From an uncultured bacterium (GTDB lineage: Bacteria > Spirochaetota > UBA4802 > UB4802): a stretch of 64,000 nt of DNA. The notes under the pieces are model-generated. The model did not search any database and had not been told where the DNA came from. It saw only the letters and a list, made by a program, of their open reading frames with translations. The stretch spans positions 1-64,000 of the forward strand of contig CALEUQ010000022.1 of the NCBI GenBank assembly GCA_937920495.1, written 5' to 3'. This document shows, piece by piece, positions 53,654 through 63,023 of this stretch; position 1 is the stretch's first letter; each line of letters starts with the position of its first letter. Made by a program: the position numbers and the translations under genes.

Positions 53654-54154
53654 TTAACGACCTTCCCTGGACAGCTCCTGTTCAAATATCTTATCAAAAA
53701 GGAAGAATAATGGTGGGGATAATAACGCATTATAAAAAGATTCAGGTAAAATAATTGAAGTGACCAAAGATAATGCTCCCTGATGAAACAAATAACATAA
53801 TATAAGCGTGATCACACCTTTAGCTATGGATGCAAAAAAAATCAGTAAAAATATAGTAAACAAATTCTCTTTAAGAACTGACCTGCCTAAAAAACCAATG
53901 ATATACCCTAAAGCCATATTAGGAAATGCCAGTAATCCTAACGGTGAATTAGAAATTGCATCATGTAACAATCCACCTATAAAGCCTGTTACTTCACCAT
54001 ACAGCGAACCAAAGCTATAGGCAAAATATACCACCACTATGAAAACAAGATCAGGCTTCACACCACCTATTCTAAGGACATCAAATGAAGAATGCCCCTG
54101 AATTATGAGTGATGCCAATAAAAGCGCTCCTGTTATGATATACATTATAATCAT
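53654..54154 (-). CDS. mreD: Rod shape-determining protein MreD
   Basis: A 166-residue inner-membrane protein with five to six helices. It has low sequence conservation, and GFIGGLLHDAIS is the best match to family signatures. It links MreB and MreC to PBP2-RodA. It overlaps the mreC stop by four bases. Confidence 0.88.
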   Translation of the reverse strand: MIIMYIITGALLLASLIIQGHSSFDVLRIGGVKPDLVFIVVVYFAYSFGSLYGEVTGFIGGLLHDAISNSPLGLLAFPNMALGYIIGFLGRSVLKENLFTIFLLIFFASIAKGVITLILCYLFHQGALSLVTSIILPESFYNALLSPPLFFLFDKIFEQELSREGR

Positions 54155-55020
54155 AGTTGCGATTCATCCTGAAGTAATTTTAAAATTTCTTTATCCGGCT
54201 CTTTTTTTATGACAACTACATTTTCAATAAGATCAAAATTGATATACGGCTTAACAAGAACACGTTGAAATGCACCTGATTCAGATGGGAATGATTTAAT
54301 TGCAACTCCTACAAGTAAACCCTGGGGGAACACACCGCCCTGGCCGGATGTTATTACAATATCACCTGGTTTTATAGTTGCTGTCTTATCAACATAATCA
54401 ATAACACATAATTTGCCAATTGCAGAATACCCGCTTAATAAGCCTGGATAACGGCTTTCCTGAAAAATAACACCAATTTTTAAATCCGGTGATATAATTG
54501 GCAGAATCCTTGACACAGAGCCTCTTACTTCAATTATTTTACCAACTATTGCTTTTTCATCACCAAAAAAAGCAACTACAGGCATATTTACTTCAATACC
54601 ATCGGAGCTACCCCTATTTATAATGATTGTTCTGAACCAGTTATCAGGATCTTTAGATATTATGGTAGCAAGAACTGTATCATACTTTAGCCTTTGTTTT
54701 AGCCCTAAAAGGTTTCTAAGCTGTTCATTTTCTCTTTTTATCTCTTCCAGCTCTTCTGCAACAGATTCATACTGCTGCAATCGTAATCGGGTTTTTTCCA
54801 ATTCTTCCTGAGCATGACGTAACTGTGAAAAACCTGACCACAAAAGTGATATATTTGTCTGAACAGCATGATATAACTTCTGAAAAGGGAAAATAACAGC
54901 ATTACCAGCACCCTCTACCACATTAGTAACACCTGATGATTGCAAAGTGAGAGATATAAAACAAAACAGGGTAAAGAGTATAAACAATACAATCGTTCTG
55001 TGCTTTACAAAAAATTCCAC
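54151..55020 (-). CDS. mreC: Rod shape-determining protein MreC
   Basis: A 289-residue periplasmic scaffold with an N-terminal membrane helix (about 10-28), a coiled coil (about 65-105; AQEELEKTRLRLQQYESV) and two small beta domains. Typical blocks are TIISKDPDNWFRTIIINRGSSDGI (read in parts) and DIVITSGQGGVFPQGLLVG. It is 85 bases after mreB and cotranscribed with it. Confidence 0.94.
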   Translation of the reverse strand: MEFFVKHRTIVLFILFTLFCFISLTLQSSGVTNVVEGAGNAVIFPFQKLYHAVQTNISLLWSGFSQLRHAQEELEKTRLRLQQYESVAEELEEIKRENEQLRNLLGLKQRLKYDTVLATIISKDPDNWFRTIIINRGSSDGIEVNMPVVAFFGDEKAIVGKIIEVRGSVSRILPIISPDLKIGVIFQESRYPGLLSGYSAIGKLCVIDYVDKTATIKPGDIVITSGQGGVFPQGLLVGVAIKSFPSESGAFQRVLVKPYINFDLIENVVVIKKEPDKEILKLLQDESQL

Positions 55021-55105
55021 AACAAACCCATCATTTTAAGTATAAAATAAATACTCCTGCATTATATGCAAGAGCATTTGAAGATTAAAAAAAAAGCAGT
55101 AGAAA

Positions 55106-56131
55106 CTACTTTAGATTGGAACGATAAAGATTTTTAATTTCCTCTAAGAATTTACCGGCTCCCATGACAACACAGGTTAATGGATTTTCAGCCCTTATTA
55201 CCGGAACACCTGTTTCTTTGCTTATATACTTATCAAGGCCTTTAAGTAATGAACCACCACCTGACAATACAATACCACGCTCCACTATATCAGCTGCCAG
55301 TTCGGGAGGAGTACGTTCCAATGTATGCTTAATAGCATCTAAAATCTGGTCCACAGGCTCTTTTAGCGCTTTTCTGATTTCGGTTGAATCTATCTCCAAT
55401 GTACGTGGTAAACCCGAGATAGCATCACGTCCTTTCAATTCCATAGTTTCAATCTTTTTTTCAGGAAAAGCATTCCCAAGCCTGAATTTGACATCCTCAG
55501 CCATTCTTTCCCCAATCACCAGATTGTACTGAGTCCGCATATATTTAATAATTGCATCATCAAACTCATCGCCCGCAATTCGTATTGAATCAGCAATAAC
55601 CATACCACCCAATGATATGACCGCAATTTCAGTTGTACCGCCACCAATATCAACAATCATGTGGCCGGCTGGCTCATGAATTGGAATGTTGGCACCTATC
55701 GCTGCCGCTAGCGCTTCTTCAATAAGATAAATTTCACGGGCACCAGCCTGTTCAGCAGATTCCCTTACAGCACGCTTTTCAACTTCGGTTATACCTGATG
55801 GTACTCCAATAACAACCCTGGGACGAACCAGAGTGGTACGTTTATGTACTTTCTGTATGAAATACCGTATCATTTTTTCTACTGTTTCAAAATCTGCAAT
55901 AACACCGTCTTTCATAGGACGTATTGCAACTATATCTCCAGGAGTCCTCCCAAGCATCCTCTTTGCTTCATGACCAACAGCTAAAACCTTACCTGTGCTG
56001 GTTTGAACAGCAACAACTGACGGTTCGCTTAACACAATACCCTGCCCTTTCACATGAACCAGAGTGTTTGCAGTTCCTAAATCAATCCCCATATCATTGG
56101 AAAATAAACTATAAAACGAATCGAAGATCAT
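55106..56131 (-). CDS. mreB: Rod shape-determining actin MreB
   Basis: A bacterial actin that guides elongation-specific peptidoglycan synthesis. The phosphate loops [12 protein letters not shown] and [17 protein letters not shown] and the adenosine motif [15 protein letters not shown] are present. The length (341 residues) is standard. It is the first gene of the elongation cluster. A TTGACA lies upstream at 56213-56208 on the minus strand with only poor -10 candidates after it. Confidence 0.97.
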   Translation of the reverse strand: MIFDSFYSLFSNDMGIDLGTANTLVHVKGQGIVLSEPSVVAVQTSTGKVLAVGHEAKRMLGRTPGDIVAIRPMKDGVIADFETVEKMIRYFIQKVHKRTTLVRPRVVIGVPSGITEVEKRAVRESAEQAGAREIYLIEEALAAAIGANIPIHEPAGHMIVDIGGGTTEIAVISLGGMVIADSIRIAGDEFDDAIIKYMRTQYNLVIGERMAEDVKFRLGNAFPEKKIETMELKGRDAISGLPRTLEIDSTEIRKALKEPVDQILDAIKHTLERTPPELAADIVERGIVLSGGGSLLKGLDKYISKETGVPVIRAENPLTCVVMGAGKFLEEIKNLYRSNLK

Positions 56132-56346
56132 AATAAGTTTACCTTTTAGTCAAAAAATTGATTACCCATATATTATGTGCAATTGAATGATACTTTACGG
56201 CCGTTTTTGTCAAGCTATTATCATTAAATTTTTTAATCAAGACAAAAAAAGATTCACAAATTATCCAGTAAAATTGTTTTGTGAAAAATGAAGAGTACAC
56301 ACTATTCAATACTTCATTCATCTTTGGCAATAAATAGTAAAAAAGA

Positions 56347-57342
56347 TTACATTATTCCCAATAATCGCTTTGCTTCAGTATTATTCGAATCAAGCAAAAG
56401 AACTTCACTCCATAATGCCTTTGCCTGAGATATATTCCCAACAGCTGAATAAACCTTACCTAACCACAGTTTGCACTGCACATCATGATCATCAATCTGT
56501 AAGGCCGCATTCAGATGTTCCAGAGATTGTGCATATACTCCCTTTCTGTAAAATATCTTGCCTAATTCAATATGAACTTCCTTGATAATAGTATTATCCC
56601 TGGAATTCTTTAGTATATCTCTGTACTGAATTATGGCATTAGTCTGCTGATTTGCATAAAGATAAGATGCAGCCAAAAACATTCTTCCTTCAATGTTGTC
56701 GGAAACACCTTTTGCCTTTACAAGTTCAATGCCTTCTTCATAATGCCCGCTTTTTATTGCAATCAATGAATATATCCTTATGTTATGCAATGACAACTTA
56801 TGTACATTCGAAACTTTTTGTATAATTGTATATATTTCATTTATAGGATAATATCCGCTGCAATAAAGAGATGCAGCCTGAACAACTCTTGTATTATCAT
56901 CAATTGAAGAGCCACCACCCAGCGCAATCCCTTTATTTATGGCTTTTATAGATAAAAGAAAATACTGGCGGATATCAGTAGAGATATTTTGCAACACAGA
57001 TTCATCATATAATGAATAAATGGGTTTTTTTAGAAGACTATATGCATACACACCGTAAATTTCACCTAATACATAATATGCATCTGAACTCAATGGATTG
57101 CTTTCAGCATATTTACTGGCTGCAGTGCAAAGATCTTTCAATTGCTGCTGCCTGATGGTAATATCCGGTTGCTTTGATGCAATCTCTAACTTTTCCTGTA
57201 ATTTATTTATAGTGTATTTCCAGAAGAATATATACTGGTGATAGCGATGCACAACAAATACAACAGTAACTATCAATAGTATATTAACAATCCATTTTGT
57301 AGTAATTTTCCTTCTTTGTTTTGATTTGTAGCGATAGTACAT
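56347..57342 (-). CDS. Membrane-anchored TPR protein
   Basis: A 331-residue protein with an N-terminal membrane helix (about 18-38) after a very basic start (KSKQRRK). TPR-type helical repeats run through the rest. They are best seen near the C-terminus (EVHIELGKIFYRKGVYAQSLEHLN, then CKLWLGKVYSAVGNISQAKAL, read in parts). I chose the ATG at 57342 because AGGATGGG lies at a good distance. The in-frame GTG at 57351 is too close to it. It probably assembles with cell-envelope partners and lies just upstream of mreB in the same direction. Confidence 0.78.
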   Translation of the reverse strand: MYYRYKSKQRRKITTKWIVNILLIVTVVFVVHRYHQYIFFWKYTINKLQEKLEIASKQPDITIRQQQLKDLCTAASKYAESNPLSSDAYYVLGEIYGVYAYSLLKKPIYSLYDESVLQNISTDIRQYFLLSIKAINKGIALGGGSSIDDNTRVVQAASLYCSGYYPINEIYTIIQKVSNVHKLSLHNIRIYSLIAIKSGHYEEGIELVKAKGVSDNIEGRMFLAASYLYANQQTNAIIQYRDILKNSRDNTIIKEVHIELGKIFYRKGVYAQSLEHLNAALQIDDHDVQCKLWLGKVYSAVGNISQAKALWSEVLLLDSNNTEAKRLLGIM

Positions 57343-57363
57343 GGTAAACACCCATCCTAAAAA

Positions 57364-57996
57364 TTATGAAGTAACAAAATTGGAATATTCTTTTTCAATA
57401 TTTAACAATATATCAGACTCTTCATTCAAAACAATACAATTAACAGCATTTTTGCCTTTTATTGTAAAAAGCATATAGTTATCATGTGCTTTCATGCTGG
57501 ATATACGATAGAAGTCATATCGATACAATTTATTATTAATGGTAATATTAATTCCTTGTTGCACGTATTGCAAATAACCCAAACCAACCCTTGTAAGAAA
57601 ACTCCAGTCATTGGAAGTCAGATGGAGAGAATCACCGATTGTCCCACTGTTATCAACATACAGGATAACTTCATATCCTTTTGTATTTTTCTGCGGTGTA
57701 TTTTTATCTTGAGCATCGTTTTGCACAATGGTATCATAATCCTGTGAACTACTCGTAATTTCATTACTAAATTCTACGTCTATATCAGGCAAATCATCAA
57801 GGTCAACTATAGATTTTTCTGAAACACCCCCCGCTTTTGATACTGGTTGTTTTGATTCAGACAAAACATCATCAAAATTAGGTACAAACCTGTCATGTGG
57901 AATTGTTTTTGTGATAGAATCTGTAAAAAACTCAGAATATATAATGAGTAATACACCTGTTATGACCAATATAACTGCTGCATACAATAGAATCAT
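57364..57996 (-). CDS. Hypothetical single-pass membrane protein
   Basis: A 210-residue protein with an N-terminal membrane helix (about 2-20). A low-complexity acidic linker (about 30-105, Asp/Ser/Gln-rich) and a C-terminal beta-rich domain (about 108-205) follow. No family is recognised. AGGA precedes the ATG. It is 21 bases upstream of the TPR gene, and the two may form an envelope pair. Confidence 0.7.
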   Translation of the reverse strand: MILLYAAVILVITGVLLIIYSEFFTDSITKTIPHDRFVPNFDDVLSESKQPVSKAGGVSEKSIVDLDDLPDIDVEFSNEITSSSQDYDTIVQNDAQDKNTPQKNTKGYEVILYVDNSGTIGDSLHLTSNDWSFLTRVGLGYLQYVQQGINITINNKLYRYDFYRISSMKAHDNYMLFTIKGKNAVNCIVLNEESDILLNIEKEYSNFVTS

Positions 57997-58134
57997 CTGG
58001 CTATCCTAAATGATAAAGTTACGCTTAACGTTTTTGCAATATAACAAACTTCAGCACTACCAGGCAAAGATATTCATTTCCCTATAAATATTGTCGAAAT
58101 TATAAATTTACAAGTCAAGGATTAATTACAAAAT

Positions 58135-59085
58135 TTATGGTAATTTCCACAATCCGGCTTTTAGGTATGGCGCACTTTTGTAAGGGAAATCTTCAGGCTC
58201 ATGTTCCAAAAATTCCAATTTCCAATATTGTGGATGTAAGGACCTGTAATCACGTACACTTATGGAAACGGAATTGATTGTTGTCAGGACATAGCCGCCC
58301 TGTGCAACTTTCTCAATCAATGAAAGATAATCCTTGTAATGCGTCTTAACACTGAAATTCTTCTTTTTATTTCTTGAAAAGGTTGGCGGGTCAAATATCA
58401 CACAATCAAATTGTGCATTTTGCTTCACCATTTTTTTTAAATACTGCATGCAGTCAAGTTTAACAAAATCTCTTGAATCATGTTGAATATCATTTAATAA
58501 ATAATTTTGTTTTGCCCTGTTCAATACAGTTTGCGAGATATCAACGTTAACAGCATACTGTATACCATTTTTAAGTGCATGCACCGCAAACAATCCAGTA
58601 TAACAAAACAGATTCAACAGCCTTCCCCCCTGCATATAATATTTCATCATCTTTTGGCGCACCATCCGCATATCAAGAAACACACCCGTATTCTGGCCAC
58701 CAATAAGATCTACATGTGCCAGTATATTATTTTGTGAAATTATGAAATTATCAGGTGGCAGGTTACCATCCACAAGGATGCTTTTACGTATCTGTGCAAT
58801 TTTCTGGGGATCGTTGACTTTTGATCTGTCTTTAAGCAATATCCCATTAACAGGAAAATGTAATGCAGCAAGGATTTTTGTACAATAGTGAGATATTTGC
58901 GGATAGGCAGCATACAAGGAACTATCGTACAATTGTAATAACACAAAGCCATTGTAATAATCAATTATAAGACCTTCCAGATTATCCCCCGCAGCGTTGA
59001 AAAGCCTGAACGCATTGGTATCAGTACTATGAAAAAGATGTTCACGCGCATGGATGGCCTGTTCTATGATTTTATAAAAAGGCAT
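58135..59085 (-). CDS. Class I SAM-dependent methyltransferase, RlmI/RlmK-like without PUA
   Basis: A 316-residue methyltransferase related to the catalytic part of RlmI and RlmK. It has GLIIDYYNGFVLLQLY, the SAM-binding LLNLFCYTGLFAVHAL, and the catalytic-type FDPPTFSRNKK. The N-terminal PUA domain found in its paralogue at 11118-12287 is missing. The target is probably rRNA. The start at 59085 overlaps the eda stop by one base (TAATG). The in-frame extension to 59100 lies within eda. Confidence 0.85.
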   Translation of the reverse strand: MPFYKIIEQAIHAREHLFHSTDTNAFRLFNAAGDNLEGLIIDYYNGFVLLQLYDSSLYAAYPQISHYCTKILAALHFPVNGILLKDRSKVNDPQKIAQIRKSILVDGNLPPDNFIISQNNILAHVDLIGGQNTGVFLDMRMVRQKMMKYYMQGGRLLNLFCYTGLFAVHALKNGIQYAVNVDISQTVLNRAKQNYLLNDIQHDSRDFVKLDCMQYLKKMVKQNAQFDCVIFDPPTFSRNKKKNFSVKTHYKDYLSLIEKVAQGGYVLTTINSVSISVRDYRSLHPQYWKLEFLEHEPEDFPYKSAPYLKAGLWKLP

Positions 59086-59711
59086 TACCGTGCAATACAA
59101 TTTAAGGTTTCTTTAATGCGATTCTCAAGAATATGGAAATCGTCATTGTCAATTAATGTACTATCAACAATGTATGACATCCCGCATGCAATAACTTGTG
59201 GAATTGCTAAATACTGTTTGATGCTGGCAGGCATAATACCACCTGTTGGAATAATGGAAAACGAAAAGGTAACAAACGGATCTATAATTGCTTTAAGGAG
59301 TTTAGCACCACCTGCATATTCTGCCGGGAAAAATTTTACTATTGTACAGCCAGATTGTAATGCGTGTGCTAATTCGGTTGGTGTGGTAAAACCAGGTATG
59401 TAGTGTATATGCTCAAATTTGTGCGATAGTTCTATTAAAGAATGGCTGATGCAGGGTGAAACCACAAATGCAGCTCCCGCATCAACCGAAGCCTTGAAGT
59501 CATCCTGGCAGAGCACACTGCCTGCTCCTACCAGCATCTGTGGGAATGATTTCTTAAGTGCAGAAATGCATGCAAGAGCATTAGGAGTACGCAATGTAAC
59601 TTCGATACAGTTGATGCCATAATGAGATAATATCCCTGCAATGCTGATTGCCTTAGAACTATCGCTAAACACACCAATAGGAATGACAGGTACTGTAAGG
59701 TTTAGCTGCAT
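59085..59711 (-). CDS. eda: KDPG/KHG aldolase
   Basis: A class I aldolase that cleaves 2-keto-3-deoxy-6-phosphogluconate or 4-hydroxy-2-oxoglutarate. The catalytic Glu lies in CIEVTLRTPNAL and the Schiff-base Lys in TIVKFFPAE. GAGSVL and the phosphate-binding IPTGGI are also present. It has 208 residues, as usual. No edd partner is nearby. It is translationally coupled to the methyltransferase gene and contains two copies of the AACTATCGC word. Confidence 0.92.
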   Translation of the reverse strand: MQLNLTVPVIPIGVFSDSSKAISIAGILSHYGINCIEVTLRTPNALACISALKKSFPQMLVGAGSVLCQDDFKASVDAGAAFVVSPCISHSLIELSHKFEHIHYIPGFTTPTELAHALQSGCTIVKFFPAEYAGGAKLLKAIIDPFVTFSFSIIPTGGIMPASIKQYLAIPQVIACGMSYIVDSTLIDNDDFHILENRIKETLNCIAR

Positions 59712-59721
59712 GATATAAAAA

Positions 59722-60096
59722 TTACAATGAGAGCCGCGGATACCGTAACTCTATCTTATTACCATCGGGATCGGTAAAAACAACCAAACGGCCTTTACGG
59801 ATATTCTCAGGACCAAAAACTATAGGTATATTTTTTTCTTCTAATTCATCAAGTGCATCATCAAAATCTTCTTCATCAATATAAAAGCATATATGGTTTT
59901 TTGAGTTCTCAGATGCCCTGTAGTCTTTTACTTCTGTAAGCTTAATTAAAATATCACCAACTTTGATATACGCTTCATTTGAATTGCTTACTCTTTCAGC
60001 CACTTCAAAATCAAATAAATCACTGTAAAATTCAATAGCCCTGTCCAGATCAGATACAGTTATGCCTATGTGATCTACATTTTCTATTACTATCAT
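59722..60096 (-). CDS. VOC-superfamily protein
   Basis: A 124-residue vicinal-oxygen-chelate protein with two beta-alpha-beta-beta-beta modules. Likely metal ligands are His10 (VDHIGITV), Glu at IKLTEV, His near 68 (NHICFYI) and Glu near 118 (NKIELRYP). Glyoxalase I, epimerase and resistance proteins share this fold, so the function is open. AAGGAG precedes the ATG. It is 10 bases upstream of eda. Confidence 0.8.
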   Translation of the reverse strand: MIVIENVDHIGITVSDLDRAIEFYSDLFDFEVAERVSNSNEAYIKVGDILIKLTEVKDYRASENSKNHICFYIDEEDFDDALDELEEKNIPIVFGPENIRKGRLVVFTDPDGNKIELRYPRLSL

Positions 60097-60246
60097 TTCT
60101 AATTCTCCTTTTATATGTCTTAATATATAAAACTGCTCGTCATACTATTCTTCTTTGCTATTGTAATGCCACATTCAATCACTTTTTAAAACTCTTTTAA
60201 GTATTGTCAATGATTTAAAACATTATCATTAAAAATAATTCCACTT

Positions 60247-62076
60247 TTATTCAACTGTAACACTTTTTGCCAGATTCCTTGGCTGGTCAACATTGCATCC
60301 GCGCAATACTGCAATATGATATGCCAGAAGCTGCAATGGAATAACAGTTAAAAGTGGTGATACAATCTTACGTGTAGCCGGTACATAAAATACATGATTT
60401 GCATATTTTTTAATATCTTCATCACCTTCTGTAGCTATTGCAACGATATTCCCTTTTCGGGCCTTTACTTCCTGCATGTTGCTTATAACTTTCTGATAAA
60501 CCTCATCCCTTACTGCTATAAACACAACAGGCATATTTTCATCAATCAGGGCGATAGGCCCATGCTTCATTTCTGCAGCTGGATAGCCTTCAGCATGAAT
60601 ATATGAAATTTCTTTAAGCTTAAGGGCACCTTCCAGAGCCACCGGAAATTGGATTCCCCGTCCAAGATACAGAAAATTACGATGCGTGTGATATAACTTT
60701 GCAATTTCTTTAATTTCATCATTCTTATCAAGAATCTTCTTAACGAGCTGTGGTGCCTGAATTAATTCCTGTAAAAATTCTCTACCTGCATCAGCAGTCA
60801 TATACCTCCTTCGCGCAAGATAGAAGGTAAGCAATATCAATACGGTAATCTGCGATGTAAACGCTTTGGTTGATGCAACCCCAATCTCAGGACCTGCGTG
60901 GATGTATACACCACCGTCGCTTTCCCTCGCGATGGTGCTTCCCACAACATTAGTAATGCCCAGCACCTTTACCCCACGGGCCTTTGCTTCACGCAGAGCA
61001 GCCAGCGTATCGGCTGTTTCACCAGACTGGCTTATTACAATAACCAGATCGCCTTTTTCCAGTATAGGGCTACGGTACCTGAATTCAGATGCATATTCAA
61101 CTTCAACCGGAATACGGGCATATTCTTCAATAAGGTATTCACCTATTAAACCAGCATGCCACGAAGTGCCACACGCAATAAAGATAATTCTTCTGATTGC
61201 ATTTAACTCATCTTCAGTTAATCGTAAACCATCCAAACGTGTTTTGCCTTCTTCCAGTAATATTCTTCCTCTAAACGCATTCTGTATGGTTTCAGGTTGC
61301 TCAAAGATCTCTTTAAGCATAAAGTGGGCAAAACCCTGTTTTTCAATATCAGCGATATCCCAGTCAATTGTGTCTGTTAGCTTTTCAATATTATGTTTGG
61401 CAAGATCATATGTTTTAACGTTATTCCTGGTTATTTCAATTATTTCACCATCTGAAACATATATCACATTACGTGTATGCTCCACTATGGCACTGGCATC
61501 AGATGCCACAATCATTTCATTATCGCCAACACCAATTATTAATGGACTACCGTTGCGAGCAGCAACTAATTTATCGGGTTCTTTTTTTGAAATTACGACA
61601 ATACCGTATGTTCCTTCCACTTTTGTTAATGTTTTCTGAACTGCATCAACCAGCGGCATTGTCTGGTGATAGTATTCAATAAGATGTACCAAAACTTCGG
61701 TATCAGTTTCACTTTTTATTATATGATTGTGCTGTAGAAGAATTTTCTTTAATGCAGCATAATTCTCTATAATACCGTTATGTACCAGAGCTATCTGCCC
61801 GTTACAATCAGTGTGGGGATGTGCATTAATATCATTTGGCTCACCATGTGTGGCCCAGCGAGTATGCCCTATGCCAATGTTACAACTTTCAAATTCGTCA
61901 TAATTCAAAACTGCATTAAGCTCGGAAACTTTTCCTTTTTGCTTTTGAACAATAAGCTTACTATTAAGTACAGCAATACCCACCGAGTCATAGCCTCTGT
62001 ATTCAAGACGGCGCAATCCATTAATGAGAACTTCTGCTACATTTTTATTGCCAATATAACCCACTATCCCACACAT
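60247..62076 (-). CDS. glmS: Glucosamine-6-phosphate synthase
   Basis: Makes glucosamine-6-phosphate from fructose-6-phosphate and glutamine for cell-wall synthesis. The start is set at 62076 because the glutaminase N-nucleophile must be Cys2 (MCGIVGYIG). A longer frame to 62142 would bury it. The glutaminase domain (GHTRWATHGEPN) and two SIS sugar isomerase domains (ISQSGETADT, GRGIQFPVALEGALKLKE) follow, ending in the conserved DQPRNLAKSVTVE. It is 609 residues long. Hairpin copy F lies about 90 bases upstream. No glmS ribozyme is evident in the short leader. Confidence 0.97.
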   Translation of the reverse strand: MCGIVGYIGNKNVAEVLINGLRRLEYRGYDSVGIAVLNSKLIVQKQKGKVSELNAVLNYDEFESCNIGIGHTRWATHGEPNDINAHPHTDCNGQIALVHNGIIENYAALKKILLQHNHIIKSETDTEVLVHLIEYYHQTMPLVDAVQKTLTKVEGTYGIVVISKKEPDKLVAARNGSPLIIGVGDNEMIVASDASAIVEHTRNVIYVSDGEIIEITRNNVKTYDLAKHNIEKLTDTIDWDIADIEKQGFAHFMLKEIFEQPETIQNAFRGRILLEEGKTRLDGLRLTEDELNAIRRIIFIACGTSWHAGLIGEYLIEEYARIPVEVEYASEFRYRSPILEKGDLVIVISQSGETADTLAALREAKARGVKVLGITNVVGSTIARESDGGVYIHAGPEIGVASTKAFTSQITVLILLTFYLARRRYMTADAGREFLQELIQAPQLVKKILDKNDEIKEIAKLYHTHRNFLYLGRGIQFPVALEGALKLKEISYIHAEGYPAAEMKHGPIALIDENMPVVFIAVRDEVYQKVISNMQEVKARKGNIVAIATEGDEDIKKYANHVFYVPATRKIVSPLLTVIPLQLLAYHIAVLRGCNVDQPRNLAKSVTVE

Positions 62077-62168
62077 ATAATTTACTCTCTTACAATCAAT
62101 AAATTTCCAATTACTTTTTAGAATTTTATTCTGACTTCCCAAATGGGAAGAAACTTATATTCATTTTT

Positions 62169-62289
62169 CACTAATAATTCCTTAAAAAATATTTTGTTAA
62201 TTAAAAGGTGTACACCCCCGCCACCAAAGACGGTGGGGGTGTACAATATTCTTTTATATTCACAAATTTCATTTAAGGAATAAATCGTG
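62169..62289 (-). mobile_element. 120-bp hairpin element, copy F (complete)
   Basis: A 121-base copy running from CACTAATAATTCC to GGAATAAATCGTG. Core stem GTGTACACCCCCGCC/GGTGGGGGTGTAC includes a G-T wobble. The flanking 9-mers ttcattttt and ttcattgta match at 7 of 9 positions. It is in the leader region upstream of glmS. Confidence 0.85.
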
Positions 62290-62434
62290 TTCATTGTAAT
62301 AAAATTTAATACAATATTTCTCGTCACTTAGTTAAAGCTCGGTGATTAATGTTTAATAGTTAAAATAACACAAATTCGTGATGAAATAATTATAAACTAT
62401 TTTTTATAAAAAGCAACGCTTTTTTTATATTTAT

Positions 62435-62470
62435 TAACAATAATGGGGCTTTAAAGCCCCATTATTGTTA
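62435..62470. terminator. Perfect 36-base palindrome between glmS upstream region and ferredoxin
   Basis: The arms TAACAATAATGGGGCTTT and AAAGCCCCATTATTGTTA are perfectly complementary. The right arm contains the ferredoxin stop codon. The GC-rich centre with AT-rich flanks fits a bidirectional terminator for the ferredoxin transcript. Confidence 0.75.
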
Positions 62471-62638
62471 CACTTCAACTATTGCTTCAGCAGGACATAC
62501 ATCAACACATGTACCACATTCTGTACAGGCATCCTGATCTATAACATATCTATCCTTGCCTTCAGAAATTGCCTGTGAAGGACATTCAGCAGCACAGGTT
62601 CCGCACATTGTACATTCTTCAGTTATTTTATAAGCCAT
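62468..62638 (-). CDS. 2x[4Fe-4S] ferredoxin
   Basis: A 56-residue clostridial-type ferredoxin. Two complete motifs are present: CTMCGTCAAECP and CTECGTCVDVCP. AGGAGG lies before the ATG. It is a soluble low-potential electron carrier, typical of anaerobes. The stop codon falls inside a perfect 36-base palindrome. The gene is short and self-standing. Confidence 0.95.
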   Translation of the reverse strand: MAYKITEECTMCGTCAAECPSQAISEGKDRYVIDQDACTECGTCVDVCPAEAIVEV

Positions 62639-63023
62639 GCATTATACCTCCTGAAAAAAAATTAGTAACCGTATATTAAAACAATTGAATAATTAAATTA
62701 GCACTACTTTAGTGTAAATCAAAATTTATATAACTATTGATTACAATAGTGTTTAAAAGTAAATTATTCATCTTACGCTGATTACATTTATCATTATCTA
62801 AAGCCATATTTCAATTATATTAAAATATATCATAATAATTTTAATCATTTTTTATATATTTATAAAAAAAGAATTTTTATTTATACCTTTTAGTCGGTTT
62901 TTATATTGACTTTTTTTATAAGTTTAGTTTCATAGTTATATAGAGTTTATAATAACTGAGTGATAATTCACTCATTACACCATTGCCAATAAATCAAATT
63001 CAATTTTTAAAAAGGGGGGTTCA
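62639..63023. other. AT-rich intergenic stretch with a weak promoter
   Basis: No reading frame is supported in this gap. A TTGACT at 62906-62911 could be a -35 for the downstream gene, but no good -10 is spaced correctly. The palindrome at 62957-62974 lies within it. The rest is low-complexity A/T sequence. Confidence 0.6.
62957..62974. promoter_or_regulatory. Palindrome matching the ald-side operator core
   Basis: TGAGTGA and TCACTCA flank a 4-base centre (TAAT). The same arms with the same spacing occur at 5047-5064. It lies 50-67 bases upstream of the ATG at 63024, in the promoter region. Confidence 0.55.

Noticed and set aside
56191-56213. mreB promoter TTGACA at 56213-56208
   Set aside because: The best -10 (TATCAT) is only 15 bases away and the 17-base position has TCATTC. 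Evidence is too weak to list as a promoter.
62118-62327. 69-codon reverse frame upstream of glmS
   Set aside because: It runs through hairpin copy F and has no ribosome binding site or recognisable protein character. The element explains the sequence.
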